This document shows positions 36,637 to 47,440 of a stretch of DNA of 64,000 bases, one piece after another. The DNA lies in NCBI GenBank assembly GCA_963556195.1, contig OY744525.1, positions 47,381,648 through 47,445,647 on the forward strand, read 5' to 3'. How positions within the stretch are numbered: the first letter of the stretch is position 1; every line of letters begins with the position of its first letter. The translations under genes and the position numbers were made by a program. This stretch comes from Sepiola atlantica. Its lineage: Eukaryota > Mollusca > Cephalopoda > Sepiida > Sepiolidae. The notes beneath the pieces are model-generated. The model was not told where the DNA came from, searched no databases, and saw only the letters and a list, made by a program, of their open reading frames with translations.

Positions 36637-37079
36637 TACCCTCTCCAGGAGTTAGGCACAAGGCCAGTTTTATCTTACTCCCACAAGTAAGATGTGACCC
36701 AAGGTCGGGTCGGGAAAGTGGGGTTTGAAAAGCCAGCACTCGAGAAGGTGAGCACTCTGGCCATTAAAAATTGCCTGGGCAGCCCCGTTGGCATTCCCCG
36801 GTCTATGGGTCTGTCCTGTGCAGTTCTAGGAGGTCCACCCTCCCAGGCTTCGCCTCCCCTCTTTGAGGAGGAGTAAGTTTATTGCTTACTGCCTGAGGCG
36901 CACCTACCGGGGAATGCGGATGGGGCTGCCCAGGCAATTTTTAATGGCCAGAGTGCTCACCTCTCGGGCGCTGGCTTTTCAAACCCCTCTTTCCCAACCC
37001 GACCTTGGGTCACATCTTACTTGTGGGAGTAAGATAACAACTGGCCTTGTGCCTAACTCCTGGAGAGGAGTAAATCAAT
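36637..37079. mobile_element. Palindromic U2-SINE, copy F
   Basis: 36637-36800 is the SINE tail in minus orientation; at 'attccccgg|tctatgggtc' (about 36803) it switches to plus orientation and runs through the body to the tail again at 37079. The two tail arms (about 165 bp) are inverted repeats. No U2 head remains. Confidence 0.75.
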
Positions 37080-37260
37080 ACACACACTAAAATGAATGCA
37101 CAGAGCCACCTCTCCTTTCCCACTCTCTACTCCCCATTAATCTGGTTGCATATATTTTCAGTAGAGATGTAATTTTAGATGCAGGTGAGCCTAACTGGCT
37201 ATGCCCATCAGTTGATCTGTCCAACTTAAACTTGTCCATAACATCACTCTTGAAACCTTG

Positions 37261-37289
37261 TGACGTCATTTGTTCTTTCAATGACGTCA
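37261..37289. promoter_or_regulatory. Paired TGACGTCA (CRE-like) palindromes
   Basis: Octamers lie at 37261-37268 and 37282-37289, 21 bp (two helical turns) start to start. Confidence 0.4.
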
Positions 37290-37840
37290 CAAAACGAGCA
37301 TCAAGCGTCAGTATTCTTATTTTTTACTGTAACTGTGAAAAATATTATATTTTTGATGCAGAAAAAAGTGGAAAAAGAAAAAGAGAAATGTTTTAAAAGT
37401 AAAATGCTATTATGACGCGTGTTAAACAGATCTTTCGTTGCACCTTTTTCTTCTTTCAACCCAACCACACATCATTATTTAAATTATTGAGTGTGGTATT
37501 ATGGTGCTTGTAGTGTGAGTGAGACAAATAATGTATTATGGTGAATGGCATTGTTAGTGTACACGATACAATGAATGTGTCTAGCTATGGTTAAGATAGT
37601 TTAAAGAAGACCACTGAGAGGTAGCAGAGGTGAAGTGGATAATGACCTGAGTGTGCCAAGTTCGAATCCAGTCGATTCCATAACACCACTTTCACTTATT
37701 GATATCGGCAACCTTCACGTGACCCCTCCTGTAAGTACCTGATTCTAGAAAGAATTGGGGAAACCAATGCCACCAACAGAATCACAACGGTCAAAAGTCG
37801 TATCATACTGATTTGTATGGATTTATTTTTCGGTGCTTAT
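37290..37840. other. No gene; tRNA-like SINE trace
   Basis: Mostly AT-rich. 37625-37715 has a B-box-like 'aagttcgaatcc' followed by 'accactttcacttattgata', whose end recurs at 49498, indicating an old SINE. Confidence 0.45.
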
Positions 37841-37962
37841 TCAGATTCGGACCCGAGCTAACTTTGACCCCGTCGTTAGAGTCAGGGTCAAGGTGGGGGT
37901 TAGCGTTAGAGTTAGGGTTAGGATTACGGTTGGGGTCAAAGTAAGCTCGAGTCTTAATCTGA
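37841..37962. repeat. Hairpin with degenerate telomere-like loop
   Basis: Arms of about 31 bp (37841-37871 and 37932-37962) enclose 'gttagagttagggttagg', degenerate TTAGGG-like units. Confidence 0.65.
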
Positions 37963-38049
37963 TAAAGTACCTACCTATTTTTCTTTACGAAGACTGCTCA
38001 TTTTTTGATGGATTGTACAGAACACATTTGTTTTCGGAATTTTTTAGAA

Positions 38050-38390
38050 TAGTATTTATAATTTTAATTATTTGGATTATTCGGACTACTATTCTCATCT
38101 TAAGTTTCAGCCGATGTAATCTTCAAACTTCTTCAGGTGAATCTTTTCAACATTCTAAACCTTCTAGTCGAACTTGGAAGTGTTTATCTTGAACTCAGGA
38201 AACTGTACGTAATTCTTAACTGAACCCTTGATTTAATCCACGGCGGTAGATTGTTCTCATCCGTCAGCCATGCCGGGGTAGAAATGTTCATTTTTGTTCT
38301 TCTTAGTTATTATCGCCTGTTGTAAGGATTGAACCTTCAACCCCCAGAAGACTGTTATTCAAAACTAATTGTTGACAATTAACTTATGGG
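38050..38390. repeat. Hairpin-repeat arm ('gccgatgtaat') and flank
   Basis: 'tttcagccgatgtaatcttc' belongs to the 1790/3200 hairpin family. The flank 'ggattgaaccttcaacc.ccagaagac' also occurs at 21350 and, inverted, near 3050. Confidence 0.55.
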
Positions 38391-38770
38391 CATACTCCAA
38401 GAGATCTTCGACACTTTTCACGGTCTTGAGTCTGTCTTTCAGTTGCCAGGTGCGGCACCCCAGTCTCAACACTTATCTGACTGACCCATCCATTTGGTGG
38501 TCGTTCTGGTGATCTTTCTTCAATTAAACTTCTTTATATGATTTCTTTACATAGCTGGAGTCTGATAGCTGGGAAATATGTGCAAACCTCGTTAATCGCT
38601 TTTTTTTCTTCTTTTGAACAACATCGTTGATGGATCTGTTAATATTAAGCATCTTTGTGATGTCTGCATTAATTTGTCTATCTTGCAGAGTTACTCCAAG
38701 TATAGTTCTTAAACGTTTAATTTTAAAGACAGTGAGCTTCATCTCATGCTCAGTTCATGTTTCACTTGCA
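38390..38770 (-). pseudogene. RTE/Jockey-like LINE C-terminus
   Basis: The minus strand reads 'FKIKRLRTILGVTLQDRQIN' and 'NINRSINDVVQKKKKKRLTR', then 'HISQLSDSSYVKKSYKE', the typical 'CLRxILGVxxxDRxxNxxI...FGHIxRM' post-RT domain, followed by a degraded 'KWMGQSDK' region toward 38480. The frame breaks after 38524. The family differs from the copies at 30700 and 31365. Confidence 0.7.
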
Positions 38771-38999
38771 TACAGTGGGGTGCAAGGGTCTGGTTCCCGG
38801 GGCTAGATACTTGATTGTATGCCCCAAAACTCAAGTATACGACGTCCTAGTACTGAGTAATATTATGAGACAAAGAGATAGTTTGAATATGATTGGGTGA
38901 CTCTTCCCTACAGTTTGCATGTGTGGGACCCTTCCCACTCTGCATGCCACTGCTTGCATATATAGCAATAGAAACTATAAATGCATTTCAGATGACTAC

Positions 39000-39200
39000 A
39001 AAATGGTCGGTTTCAAGTCCAATGTTAACAAATTCTTGTTGAGCCGTCTTCTTAAATAATCAAATCGTGCCTAATTTCAACCATCATCCCCAAGCCTCAA
39101 GATGTTTGTCTCACTGTCCACCTGACCAACCCATTAACCCTTATCCTCGAGTGGCCTTTGAGCCTTGATAAGCGGTGAATCATTAGTACAAAAACATTAA
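39000..39200 (+). pseudogene. L2/CR1-like LINE 3' end
   Basis: 'tttcaagtccaatgttaaca' to 'gagccgtcttcttaaataat' duplicates the end of the 26090 copy, followed by the shared 'ccttatcctcgagtggcctt' terminal block. Confidence 0.65.
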
Positions 39201-39344
39201 GTTTAACTATTAGGCCATATGGCATTCTTTTAAAATGTTACCATAACATTAATAACAGATGGAATATTTATTATGATTTTGGAAAAAATGATACATAACT
39301 GGAGACAATGTTGCTACCCGCAAATCGAATCTTCAGTGCAATTT

Positions 39345-39905
39345 AAAAAAAAAAAATTTGGCTTAGAAGCATCACAACCGTACCGCTGAACTTCTGTTCT
39401 AACATGAGTCCCAAACCAGACCGGTGTAGTCCGGAAAATGCCATCTGTATATTTTTCGTCATAAATATTTGTTGATTCAAACTAAAACGTTGCCTATCAC
39501 ACAAATCGGATTTTTAAAAATCCATTCTTAACATAGAGACGGCGAGGGAGGGGGCATCGCACCCATCGTATTTTTAGATAATGATAAAAATGAGATTCTG
39601 TACCGACAAACTTTTTTTTTTTAATTTTATTTTACGGCTCAACAAATTACGGCGAAATTACAGAATAGTTAACAAAAGCACTCCTCGATCCGCCCTCTCC
39701 ATGTTAAGAATGGATTTCTAAAAAGAATTTAACGTTTTAGTTTTAATAAAAAAAATAATATTGAAATCATTTTGCTTTTCTTATTTGTTGACCAAAAATA
39801 TACAGACGACATTTTCCGCCCTACACCGGTCTGGTTTGGGACTCATGTTAGAACGGAAGTTCGGCGGCACGGTTTTGGTGCTTCTAAGCCAATTTTTTTC
39901 ATAAA
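39345..39905. mobile_element. Large foldback element, about 210-250-bp arms
   Basis: The left arm (39345-39590: 'ggcttagaagcatcac', 'acatgagtcccaaaccagac', 'ccattcttaacat') is inverted at 39690-39905. The arms are diverged and T/A runs lie at both outer ends. No coding capacity, so a non-autonomous TIR element is likely. Confidence 0.8.
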
Positions 39906-39959
39906 TCAGAAGAGACATTACATCTTTATTAGTGTTATAGCTTTTTCTTTTAGAATAGA

Positions 39960-40490
39960 ATAAATTTGTTTGTACGGGCTATTAAAAATTAATTTTTCAA
40001 AAGAAGTTCTTCAAAGCAGAAAATGTGCCAGAGAGGATTTTATTTTTCATATAACGGCCGTTTTGTAGCACCAATGAATTTTCAAGATTAAACCTGGATT
40101 CCATTCCGGATGCTCTTTTGTTCAAAAAGTACAGAAATATTCTTCTCATTCCATTTGTGTGTTTGCATCCATTTCCTAATCATTCAAGTTTAAATTTTGT
40201 TTTTAATTTATTTTGAAAATTTTTTCCATTTTTAAACAAAGTTGTTTTTTCTTAATTTTTACAGGATTTAAATAATATTTCGCAAAACGGTTTTCAAAAT
40301 TGATGCAAAAACAGGAAAAAGAAAAAAACAAAATAAAACAAAAAACAACATACAAAACAATAAAAAAAGCAAAATAGCCAATAATTTCCCCCTGCTTCCA
40401 AATTCCCGCCATTATTGTCAAAGACAAATTACAAATAACAATTTTCATTTTGTAAAAATTGAATAATCTTTCCATCACTATTTTTTCTCT
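39960..40490. other. No gene seen
   Basis: AT-rich without coding signal. Confidence 0.45.
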
Positions 40491-40863
40491 CCTCCTCTCT
40501 CTCTCTCCCCCCTCTCTCTCTCTCTCTCCCTCTCTCTCTCTCCCCCTCTCTCTCTCTGTTTTATTTTGATGTGTTTTTGTCCTCCTCTTCCTCCAACTAC
40601 TGCTTCCTTTCAAAACTCTCCTACCAAAGCATTTGGTGTCTTTATCCTTCTACCCCCTCCGATTCTTCTGCATGCTTGCCCCCTTCCAACTAGCACCCCC
40701 CCCCCCCGGGCCTGTCAGCTTTCGCGTGTTTGTCCAGCCCTGCATGTTATTCAAATTGTATTTAAAGGCTGATCATTAAAATAATGAAAAGTTGATAATC
40801 AAAACGGAATCCAAAGGCTCTAGATTTGGTGCGGGAGGGGGAGGGGGTGAAAGAGAGAGAAAG

Positions 40864-40894
<31 letters not shown>

Positions 40895-41119
40895 GAGATA
40901 CTGGGAAATTAAAATAACTAAGATGGATAGATATTGATAGATACATACAAGAATAAATAACATATTTAGAAAAGAGAGATATCAAAAGAAAAGGATGTAA
41001 TAAAGAGAGGGAGCGAGAGGAGAAAGAGAGAAAGTAAAAGAGGGAGAAAGACAAAGAAAACTAATAGATATATAGAAAATTAAGGAACACATTTAGAATA
41101 GAGGGAGAGAGCGAGGGTG

Positions 41120-41166
<47 letters not shown>

Positions 41167-41370
41167 GAGGGAGAGAGAGAATGAGAAACATATAGGGAAA
41201 TTAAAAGAACTCAAATAGAGATAGATAGAAGAATAAAGAATACATTTAGAGTAAAAAGAGATAGAAAGAGAAAAAGAAAGAATAAAAGGAAGATACATAG
41301 GGAAAGAGATAGAGGGAAAAAGAGAGAAAGAGAAAGAGAGAGAGAAAGAAATTAAAATAGCTAAAATAGA
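40490..41370. repeat. CT-rich and GA/GATA-rich tracts
   Basis: (ct)n at 40490-40558, a C run at 40697-40707, (gaaa)n at 40860-40895, GA-rich to 41110, (gata)n at 41119-41166, and GA-rich to 41370. Partially repeated blocks ('gaaattaaaa.aactaa') suggest a tandem of about 120-150 bp units. Confidence 0.85.
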
Positions 41371-41640
41371 GAGTTTATTCACCTCCTCTCCAGGAAGTTA
41401 GACACAAGGTCAAATTATTTTTATTTACCTCCTCTCCAGGAGTCTAGAAACAAGGTCAGGTGTGGAAAGCCAGCGCACTAGGATTAGCGCTCTCTGGCCT
41501 ACTAAAAATGCCTGAGCAACCCCGTCGACATTCCCCGGCAGTGACGCCTCAGACGATTAGCAATAAACTATCCCCTTTTCAAAAAGAAAGTAAAGCCTGG
41601 GAGGATGAACCTCTTGAGACTGAAGAGAATCATACCTTAG
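41371..41640 (-). mobile_element. Degraded U2-SINE body, copy H
   Basis: In minus orientation, 'cctctccaggagtctag', 'ggaaagccagcgcactagg' and 'gacattccccggcagtgacg' follow the order of the SINE tail and body. The tail block occurs twice (41384 and 41430). No U2 head is visible. Confidence 0.6.
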
Positions 41641-41699
41641 ACAAACAGCAACAAAGTCACCATCGGATTTTTGTGCCAGGTAAGCTAAGATAGAGATTG

Positions 41700-41739
41700 A
41701 TAGATATATATATACAATAGTAAATAACATATTAAGAAC

Positions 41740-41778
<39 letters not shown>

Positions 41779-42144
41779 AGGAAGGAATAAAGAGAAAGAG
41801 AGAGAGAAAGGGAAAGATGAGAAAGGGAAAGAGGAGAAAGAGAGAGAGAGTAAAAGAGAAAGAGAGGTCGGGTGGAAAAACTAATAGATAGATAGAAGAT
41901 TAAGAAACTCATTTAGAATAGAGAAAGAATGATAGAAAGAAAGAGAGAGAGAGAGGGGAGGGGGTAATTGATATGGAAATAGAAAAAGAATAACAATGGA
42001 AAATAGCGAAAATTATGTTTTTAGATGATAATAATAATATACAATTAAGGAGAATACAACATTTTATTGAAAGAGGAAGCAAGTAAAAAGATAAAGCAGT
42101 GATACAGATTAAAGAACCTAATGGGTATATATATATATATATAC

Positions 42145-42183
<39 letters not shown>

Positions 42184-42190
42184 GTGAGAT
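41700..42190. repeat. TA arrays and GA-rich tract
   Basis: (ta)n at 41740-41772 and 42127-42181, with gaga-rich sequence between. Confidence 0.9.
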
Positions 42191-42194
42191 GATA

Positions 42195-42352
42195 TCTACA
42201 ATTATTTCCACACTAAGACAACACCGCAGTCCATACAAACCATGAAAACCACACACCGGAAGTTCTAAACTGTCTAGGACTTCCGGTTTGTGGCTTTTAT
42301 TGTTTGTGTGGGCTGTGGCGTTGTCTTAGTGTGGAAATAATTATATAAGAGA
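42195..42352. mobile_element. Foldback/MITE with about 65-bp arms
   Basis: 'aattatttccacactaagac' on the left pairs with 'gtcttagtgtggaaataatt' on the right, with central 'ccggaagttctaaactgtct'. It is nearly perfect and non-coding. Confidence 0.85.
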
Positions 42353-42514
42353 AAGAGAGAGAGAGAGCGAGAGAGAGATAGAAAGAAAGAACAAAGGAGA
42401 TACATACAAGAATAAAGAACTAATTTAGAACGGAGAGAGATATAGATAAAAGATAAGAATAAAAACAAAATCCATACATATATCTAACAAATAATAGATA
42501 AAAACAAATATTTA

Positions 42515-42580
<66 letters not shown>
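42353..42580. repeat. GA-rich tract and (TA)n array
   Basis: The (ta)n run at about 42520-42580 is the target of the next insertion. Confidence 0.9.
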
Positions 42581-42583
<3 letters not shown>

Positions 42584-43392
42584 CATGATAAATGGCAGTA
42601 TACTGAAATCATATGCCCTTAATAGGGTTAAGATGAAAATTCATATGCACTAAATGTACAAAAGCAAGGAAATTCCCAAATTTTTACACTTTTATTGTCA
42701 TTAAGGGTATGACTACATATCAATCAAACCATTTCATTATCACATCACTACAGTATAAATCTCTATGCATGAGTAGATGAAGTGTGTGAAAAATTCCTAC
42801 CAGTAAAATACATAGCCCTGTTGTGCTCGCATACCCTTAATGGCAATAAAAGTGTAAACATTTTGGAATTTCCTTGCTTTTGTACATTTAGTGTATATGA
42901 ATTTTCCTCTCAACCCTATTAAGGGCATATGATTTCAGTATACTGGCATTTGTCATGGAATGTCACTACTTTTGTAAAGGCTATACCTCAAGACAATGGT
43001 AATTTTTAAGGTTTTTTGGAATTTTCTGGAAAACTAATGTATATGGTAAACTGAAATTAAAATGCTATCAACTAGACCCTAGAACCTCTATCTCTGCCAA
43101 AAATCAGCTGAATCCATCAAATAGTTGATGAGATACAGGGTGGTACATATGTAGGTACGTACACACGGATAACACAAAATAATGCCTGCCCTTTCTGGAT
43201 CTCTGGGTTGCCTTGACTAATGATGCTGAAATTCTACACACTTATAGAACCTATCAAAAATAAAATTTGTGCAAAGTTTTAACTAATTTGGTTTATTGGT
43301 CTTTGAGTTATGATTGATCAAAGAAATGAGATTTCTAGCATAGGCCGTTTTTGAAGTCTATTAAGAGATAGAGCACTCTCACGCCTCCCTTG

Positions 43393-43393
<1 letters not shown>
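42581..43393 (-). mobile_element. Non-autonomous element with A|TC...AA|T ends, copy 2
   Basis: Reverse-oriented copy of 34899-35724 inserted in a (TA)n array: minus-strand start TCAAGGGAGGCG at 43393, end '..catgcaa' at 42581. The palindrome is complete (42581-42960). Confidence 0.8.
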
Positions 43394-43451
<58 letters not shown>

Positions 43452-43570
43452 GAGGGGGGATGGGGGAGAAGAAAAGGATTAATAGGTAGAAGCAGGAACG
43501 CATTTAAAATAGATAGCGAAAGAGAGAAAGAGAGAGCAAGAGATGGAGAGGGAGAGAGAGAGTGTATCAG
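43390..43570. repeat. (TA)n and (GA)n
   Basis: TA array 43393-43419 followed by gaga repeats. Confidence 0.9.
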
Positions 43571-44610
43571 AAAATTAAAGAGAAAGCAAAAAAAACAAAC
43601 AACCTAATAGTGATCGAGGAAATAATTGCATAAAAATATCACGTGACCATGCATTGAATTTTTCCCACCAAAAACGACACTTTGTTGAATTGGCCATTGT
43701 TGTGTTGTAAGGACGCCGTGGCAAATCAGTTAGCTAAACAAATTTTAATTATTAATAAAAAAGAACAGCAGGAATGGAGGAGAAGACGTTGGAGGTGGTG
43801 GAAACAGCCATTAAAATTCTTTAAACATTTCTGAAAACCATTTTCTTATTGTTTGATTTTCAAGAGATTCTCTCTTTTCTATGGATTTTGTTTGCTTTCT
43901 TGAAATTTTGGTGCACGACACAAGAAGGACGCATTCTTGATGTCTCTTAATTTCAATGCAAAGTGCTCCCAGTTCTGGGCACATATATCAATTGGCATAT
44001 ATTCACCACCATTTTGTATTCGTTAACTTGCTTACGACTATCTTGCATACAACTTCATTCATAGCTCTGCTGTCTGAACAGAAGAAGAAGAAGAAAAAGA
44101 AGAAGAAGAATGTCTTTATTTTGTTGGCTGCAAAATTGTCTGTGTCATCTCCCTTGGAGATATATCAGAGTTTTGTGCGGAATTCTGGACGAAATCTTAA
44201 CCCCTTTCTGACTGGTCTTTTAAAGCCATCGAATGTCGTACAAATGGCTCGCCATTTTTGCATAGCATTTAAAAGTGATGCATCCATCAGGCGACTTTTT
44301 CTGGTAAAAGTAGTATAGACTCCCAGAACACCACAACAAAGCAATTGATATTTACTATAATTGGTCGCACATATTTTCTCTATGTACGACGGCCCTGGCA
44401 ATACATGTGTTTTTCTCATTGTAATCGGGACAGTAATATATTCTTTATGTCCCCTTGCATAATATACCAGCTAACATCTTACATGTTTTGCATGTATTTT
44501 TTACGTTTTCTTGGCGAACTGTTTATTTGTGAATAAATGTGTATGTACAAAAATTCAACTGTCTTTTCACTATTGTTCTGTCTTCTTTCTTCCGAGATTT
44601 GTGCGTGTTA
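43571..44610. other. No gene seen; (AAG)n-associated repeat
   Basis: The (aag)n run at 44079-44110 is followed by 'tgtctttattttgttggctg', which recurs after (aag)n at 45935 and in part at 45683. ORFs on both strands at 43956-44420 are unrecognised. Confidence 0.4.
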
Positions 44611-44617
44611 TGAATAA

Positions 44618-44945
44618 TCTATATATTAATACGATAGCGTGTGTGTTCGTGTGTAATGCTTCCGGCAAAAGCTCTGCGCATGCGTGCCGCACCTAGATTT
44701 TGAAAAACATTCAACTCGCCTAATTTTCGAAACATTTTCAAGTATTTCCCTTTGGCGCAACGGTTAGCAACGTAGTATTTTTTACTTCGGCCCGACTGGT
44801 TTATAGTTCGATCCCAGCCAACCTCTAAGATTTTTTTTCTACATTTCGAGAGGAAGGGGAAGAGAGGTAGGGAGAGGACCACCGGGAAGACACATATTAA
44901 TACAATAGCGTGTGTGATTTTGTGTGTCATGCTTACATCAAAAGC
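44618..44945 (+). mobile_element. Helitron-like 5' end with embedded tRNA-like sequence
   Basis: 'tctatatattaatacgatag' at 44618 follows A and resembles a Helitron 5' end (compare 17197). 'tattaata(c)(g/a)atagcgtgtgtg' is repeated at 44894. Between them, 44750-44822 holds A-box-like 'ggcgcaacggttagcaacg' and B-box-like 'tatagttcgatccca'. Confidence 0.45.
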
Positions 44946-44983
44946 AACGACCTTCCGAATCTTTGTATGCTACTCATGAATTA

Positions 44984-45360
44984 CTTGGCCTTTTGGCCAA
45001 GATCAAAGTGTAGTATCTGTTCCGATGGATACTGCACTCGATAGACTGCTATTGTCTTGGCCTTCGAGGCTTGATTTACGCCGGTCTATGGGTCTGTCCT
45101 GTGCAGTTCTAGGAGGTCCACCCTCCCAGGCTTTGCCTCCCCTCTTTGAGGAGGAGTAAGTTTATTGCTTACTGCCTGGGGCGCCCCTACCGGGGAATGC
45201 CGACGGGGCTGCCCAGGCAATTTTTAATGGCCAGAGTGCTCAACTCTCGGGTGCTGGCTTTTCAAACCCCACTTTCCCAACCCGACCTTGGGTCACATCT
45301 TACTTGTTGGAGTAAGATAACAACTGGCCTTGTGTCTAACTCCTGAAGAGGAGTAAATAA
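44984..45360 (+). mobile_element. U2-snRNA-headed SINE, copy B
   Basis: The best-preserved head is 'cttggccttttggccaagat' followed by 'caaagtgtagtatctgttcc', then a full body and the tail 'gaggagtaaataaat'. It matches copy A throughout, apart from scattered substitutions. The tail is followed by the Helitron-like block shared with 36378-36636. Confidence 0.82.
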
Positions 45361-45610
45361 ATATTCATGAATTGGAGCCAAATTTAATTTAATCGAAAAC
45401 ATTTACAAAGTAAGGGTAGTCGTCGAAATATTACCTTCACTAGAAATATTGTATATAAAGAAGTTTTGTAAATTGTTTCATGTATTGTTCATTTTTAAAA
45501 AATAAATATACAAGTCCAAATCTTATCATATTTTATTCAAATATGTATAGGTTAGGAACGAGATAATTAGTATTAAAAACATCATTTCGTGTAATTTACA
45601 CGGGTCCTGC

Positions 45611-45612
<2 letters not shown>
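45361..45612 (+). mobile_element. Helitron-like 3' block downstream of copy B
   Basis: Reverse complement of 36378-36636, ending 'cacgggtcctgctaat' in (TAA)n. A shorter copy runs 45690-45807 and ends 'gggtcccgctag' before T. Confidence 0.55.
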
Positions 45613-45649
<37 letters not shown>

Positions 45650-45807
45650 GAAGAAGAAGAAGAAGCAGAAGAAGAAGAAGAAGATGTGTCTTTATTTTAA
45701 ATATACAAGTCCAAATCTTATCATATTTTATTCAAATATGTATAGGTTAGGAACAAGATAATTAGTATTAAAAACATCATTTCGTGTAATTTACACGGGT
45801 CCCGCTA

Positions 45808-45886
<79 letters not shown>

Positions 45887-45908
45887 GAAGAAGAATAAGA
45901 AGAAGGAA

Positions 45909-45939
<31 letters not shown>

Positions 45940-45940
45940 G
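45608..45940. repeat. (AAT)n and (AAG)n arrays
   Basis: Trinucleotide runs at 45610-45682 and 45806-45938 flank the shorter Helitron-like 3' copy. Confidence 0.95.
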
Positions 45941-46360
45941 TCTTTATTTTATTGGTTGCAGAATCTCTTGGTGATATATCAGTATCATTTCCTTTTTACT
46001 TATTGTGGCCAAGGAAATTCTCAGAAAAACTGTCTTTGAAAAACTGTTTATACCAGACCTATATATATATATACCGGATTTTTTTTTGCAATCGGACATT
46101 TGCTTGCATTCTGGCAGCGTTTTGCCTTGTTTTTTTCCCCACAATCTTTGTTTTACTTTTTCAAATTTTAAATCTTGGCCTTTGCCAACTCATCTATCCC
46201 AGCAATTTCCTCTGATGATAAGATTTTGATCTTTGAAAAGCCTGGCTTAAGGAAAAAATGAATTGAATAAATTGCCTTTTTGCAGAATATACCTTGCATT
46301 GAGCAACTGAATTGAAAAAAGATCTGCCTTTCGCTTTTCTAATTCCTTTGCATCCTTCTA

Positions 46361-46412
<52 letters not shown>
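45940..46412. other. Repeat pieces; no gene
   Basis: 46245-46350 resembles one arm of the foldback at 48665-48860 ('aataaattgcctttttgc..aatat'). A (ta)n array at 46362-46412 is the target of the next insertion. Confidence 0.55.
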
Positions 46413-46415
<3 letters not shown>

Positions 46416-47125
46416 AGGGAGGCGCGGTAGCGCTCTATCCCTTAATAGACTTCAAAAACGACCTATGCTAGAAATCTCATTTCTTTGATCAGTCATAACT
46501 CAAAAACCAATAAACCAAATTAGTTAAAACTTTGCACAAAAGTTTCATTTGGTAGGTTCTATAAGTGTGTAGAATTTCAGCATCATTAGTCAAGGCAACC
46601 CAGAGATCCAGAAAGGTCAGGAGTGATTTTGTGTTATCCGTGTGTACGTACGTACGTGTGTGCCACCCTGTATCTCATCAACTATTTGATGGATTCAGCT
46701 GATTTTTGGCAGAGATAGAGGTTCTAGGGTCTAGTTGATGGCATTTTAATTTCAGTTTACCATATATCTTAGTTTTCCAGAAAATTAAAAAAAAACTTAA
46801 AAATTACCATTGTCTTGAGGCATAGCCTTTACAAAAGTAGTGACATTCCATGATAAATGCCAGTATACTACATATCAACCAAACCATTTCATTATCACAT
46901 CACTACAGTATAAATATCTATGCATGAGTGAATGAAGTGTGTGAGGTGCGCTGAAGAAAAATTCCTACAAGTAAAATACATAGCCCTGTTGTGCTCGCAT
47001 ACCCTTAATGACAATAAAAGTGTAAAAATTTTGGAATTTCCTTGCTTTTGTACATTTAGTGTATATGAATTTTCATCTTAACCCTATTAAGGGCATATGA
47101 TTTCAGTATACTGGCATTTATCATG

Positions 47126-47128
<3 letters not shown>
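46413..47128 (+). mobile_element. Non-autonomous element with A|TC...AA|T ends, copy 3
   Basis: Copy of 34899-35724 inserted in (TA)n. The left arm of the 3' palindrome is mostly deleted ('gccagtatac|tacatatc' near 46866), leaving the right arm to the end 'atcatggaa'. Confidence 0.8.
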
Positions 47129-47164
<36 letters not shown>

Positions 47165-47165
<1 letters not shown>

Positions 47166-47440
47166 CTGTTTCTTCACTGTTCTCCTTTATCATTCTACCT
47201 CATTCTTGACGCAATCCTCTACCTGTATAAAGTCAAATACATCCTAAGATTAAGTGCTGTTTCCACATCTGGAGAGGTGCCACTCGAAGGACCCTTTCCT
47301 GCCTTGACAGAGTACAAAACCAGCTTCGAAATCTTTTCCCTACAGGCACTTTCTCACAGAAGAGACGTTACTAGTCTTTCTCTACTCTATCGTTATTTTC
47401 ATAGTTGGTGCTCCAATCTTTGCCCCTTCCGGTAAAATAC
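47165..47440 (+). pseudogene. L2/CR1-like LINE fragment
   Basis: 'AILYLYKVKYILRLS' (47211-47255) and 'ALTEYKTSFEIF' with 'LSHRRDVTSLSLLYRYFHSW' (47343-47402) match the connection region of the 26090 and 30040 copies. Cut off by unrelated sequence at both ends. Confidence 0.68.
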
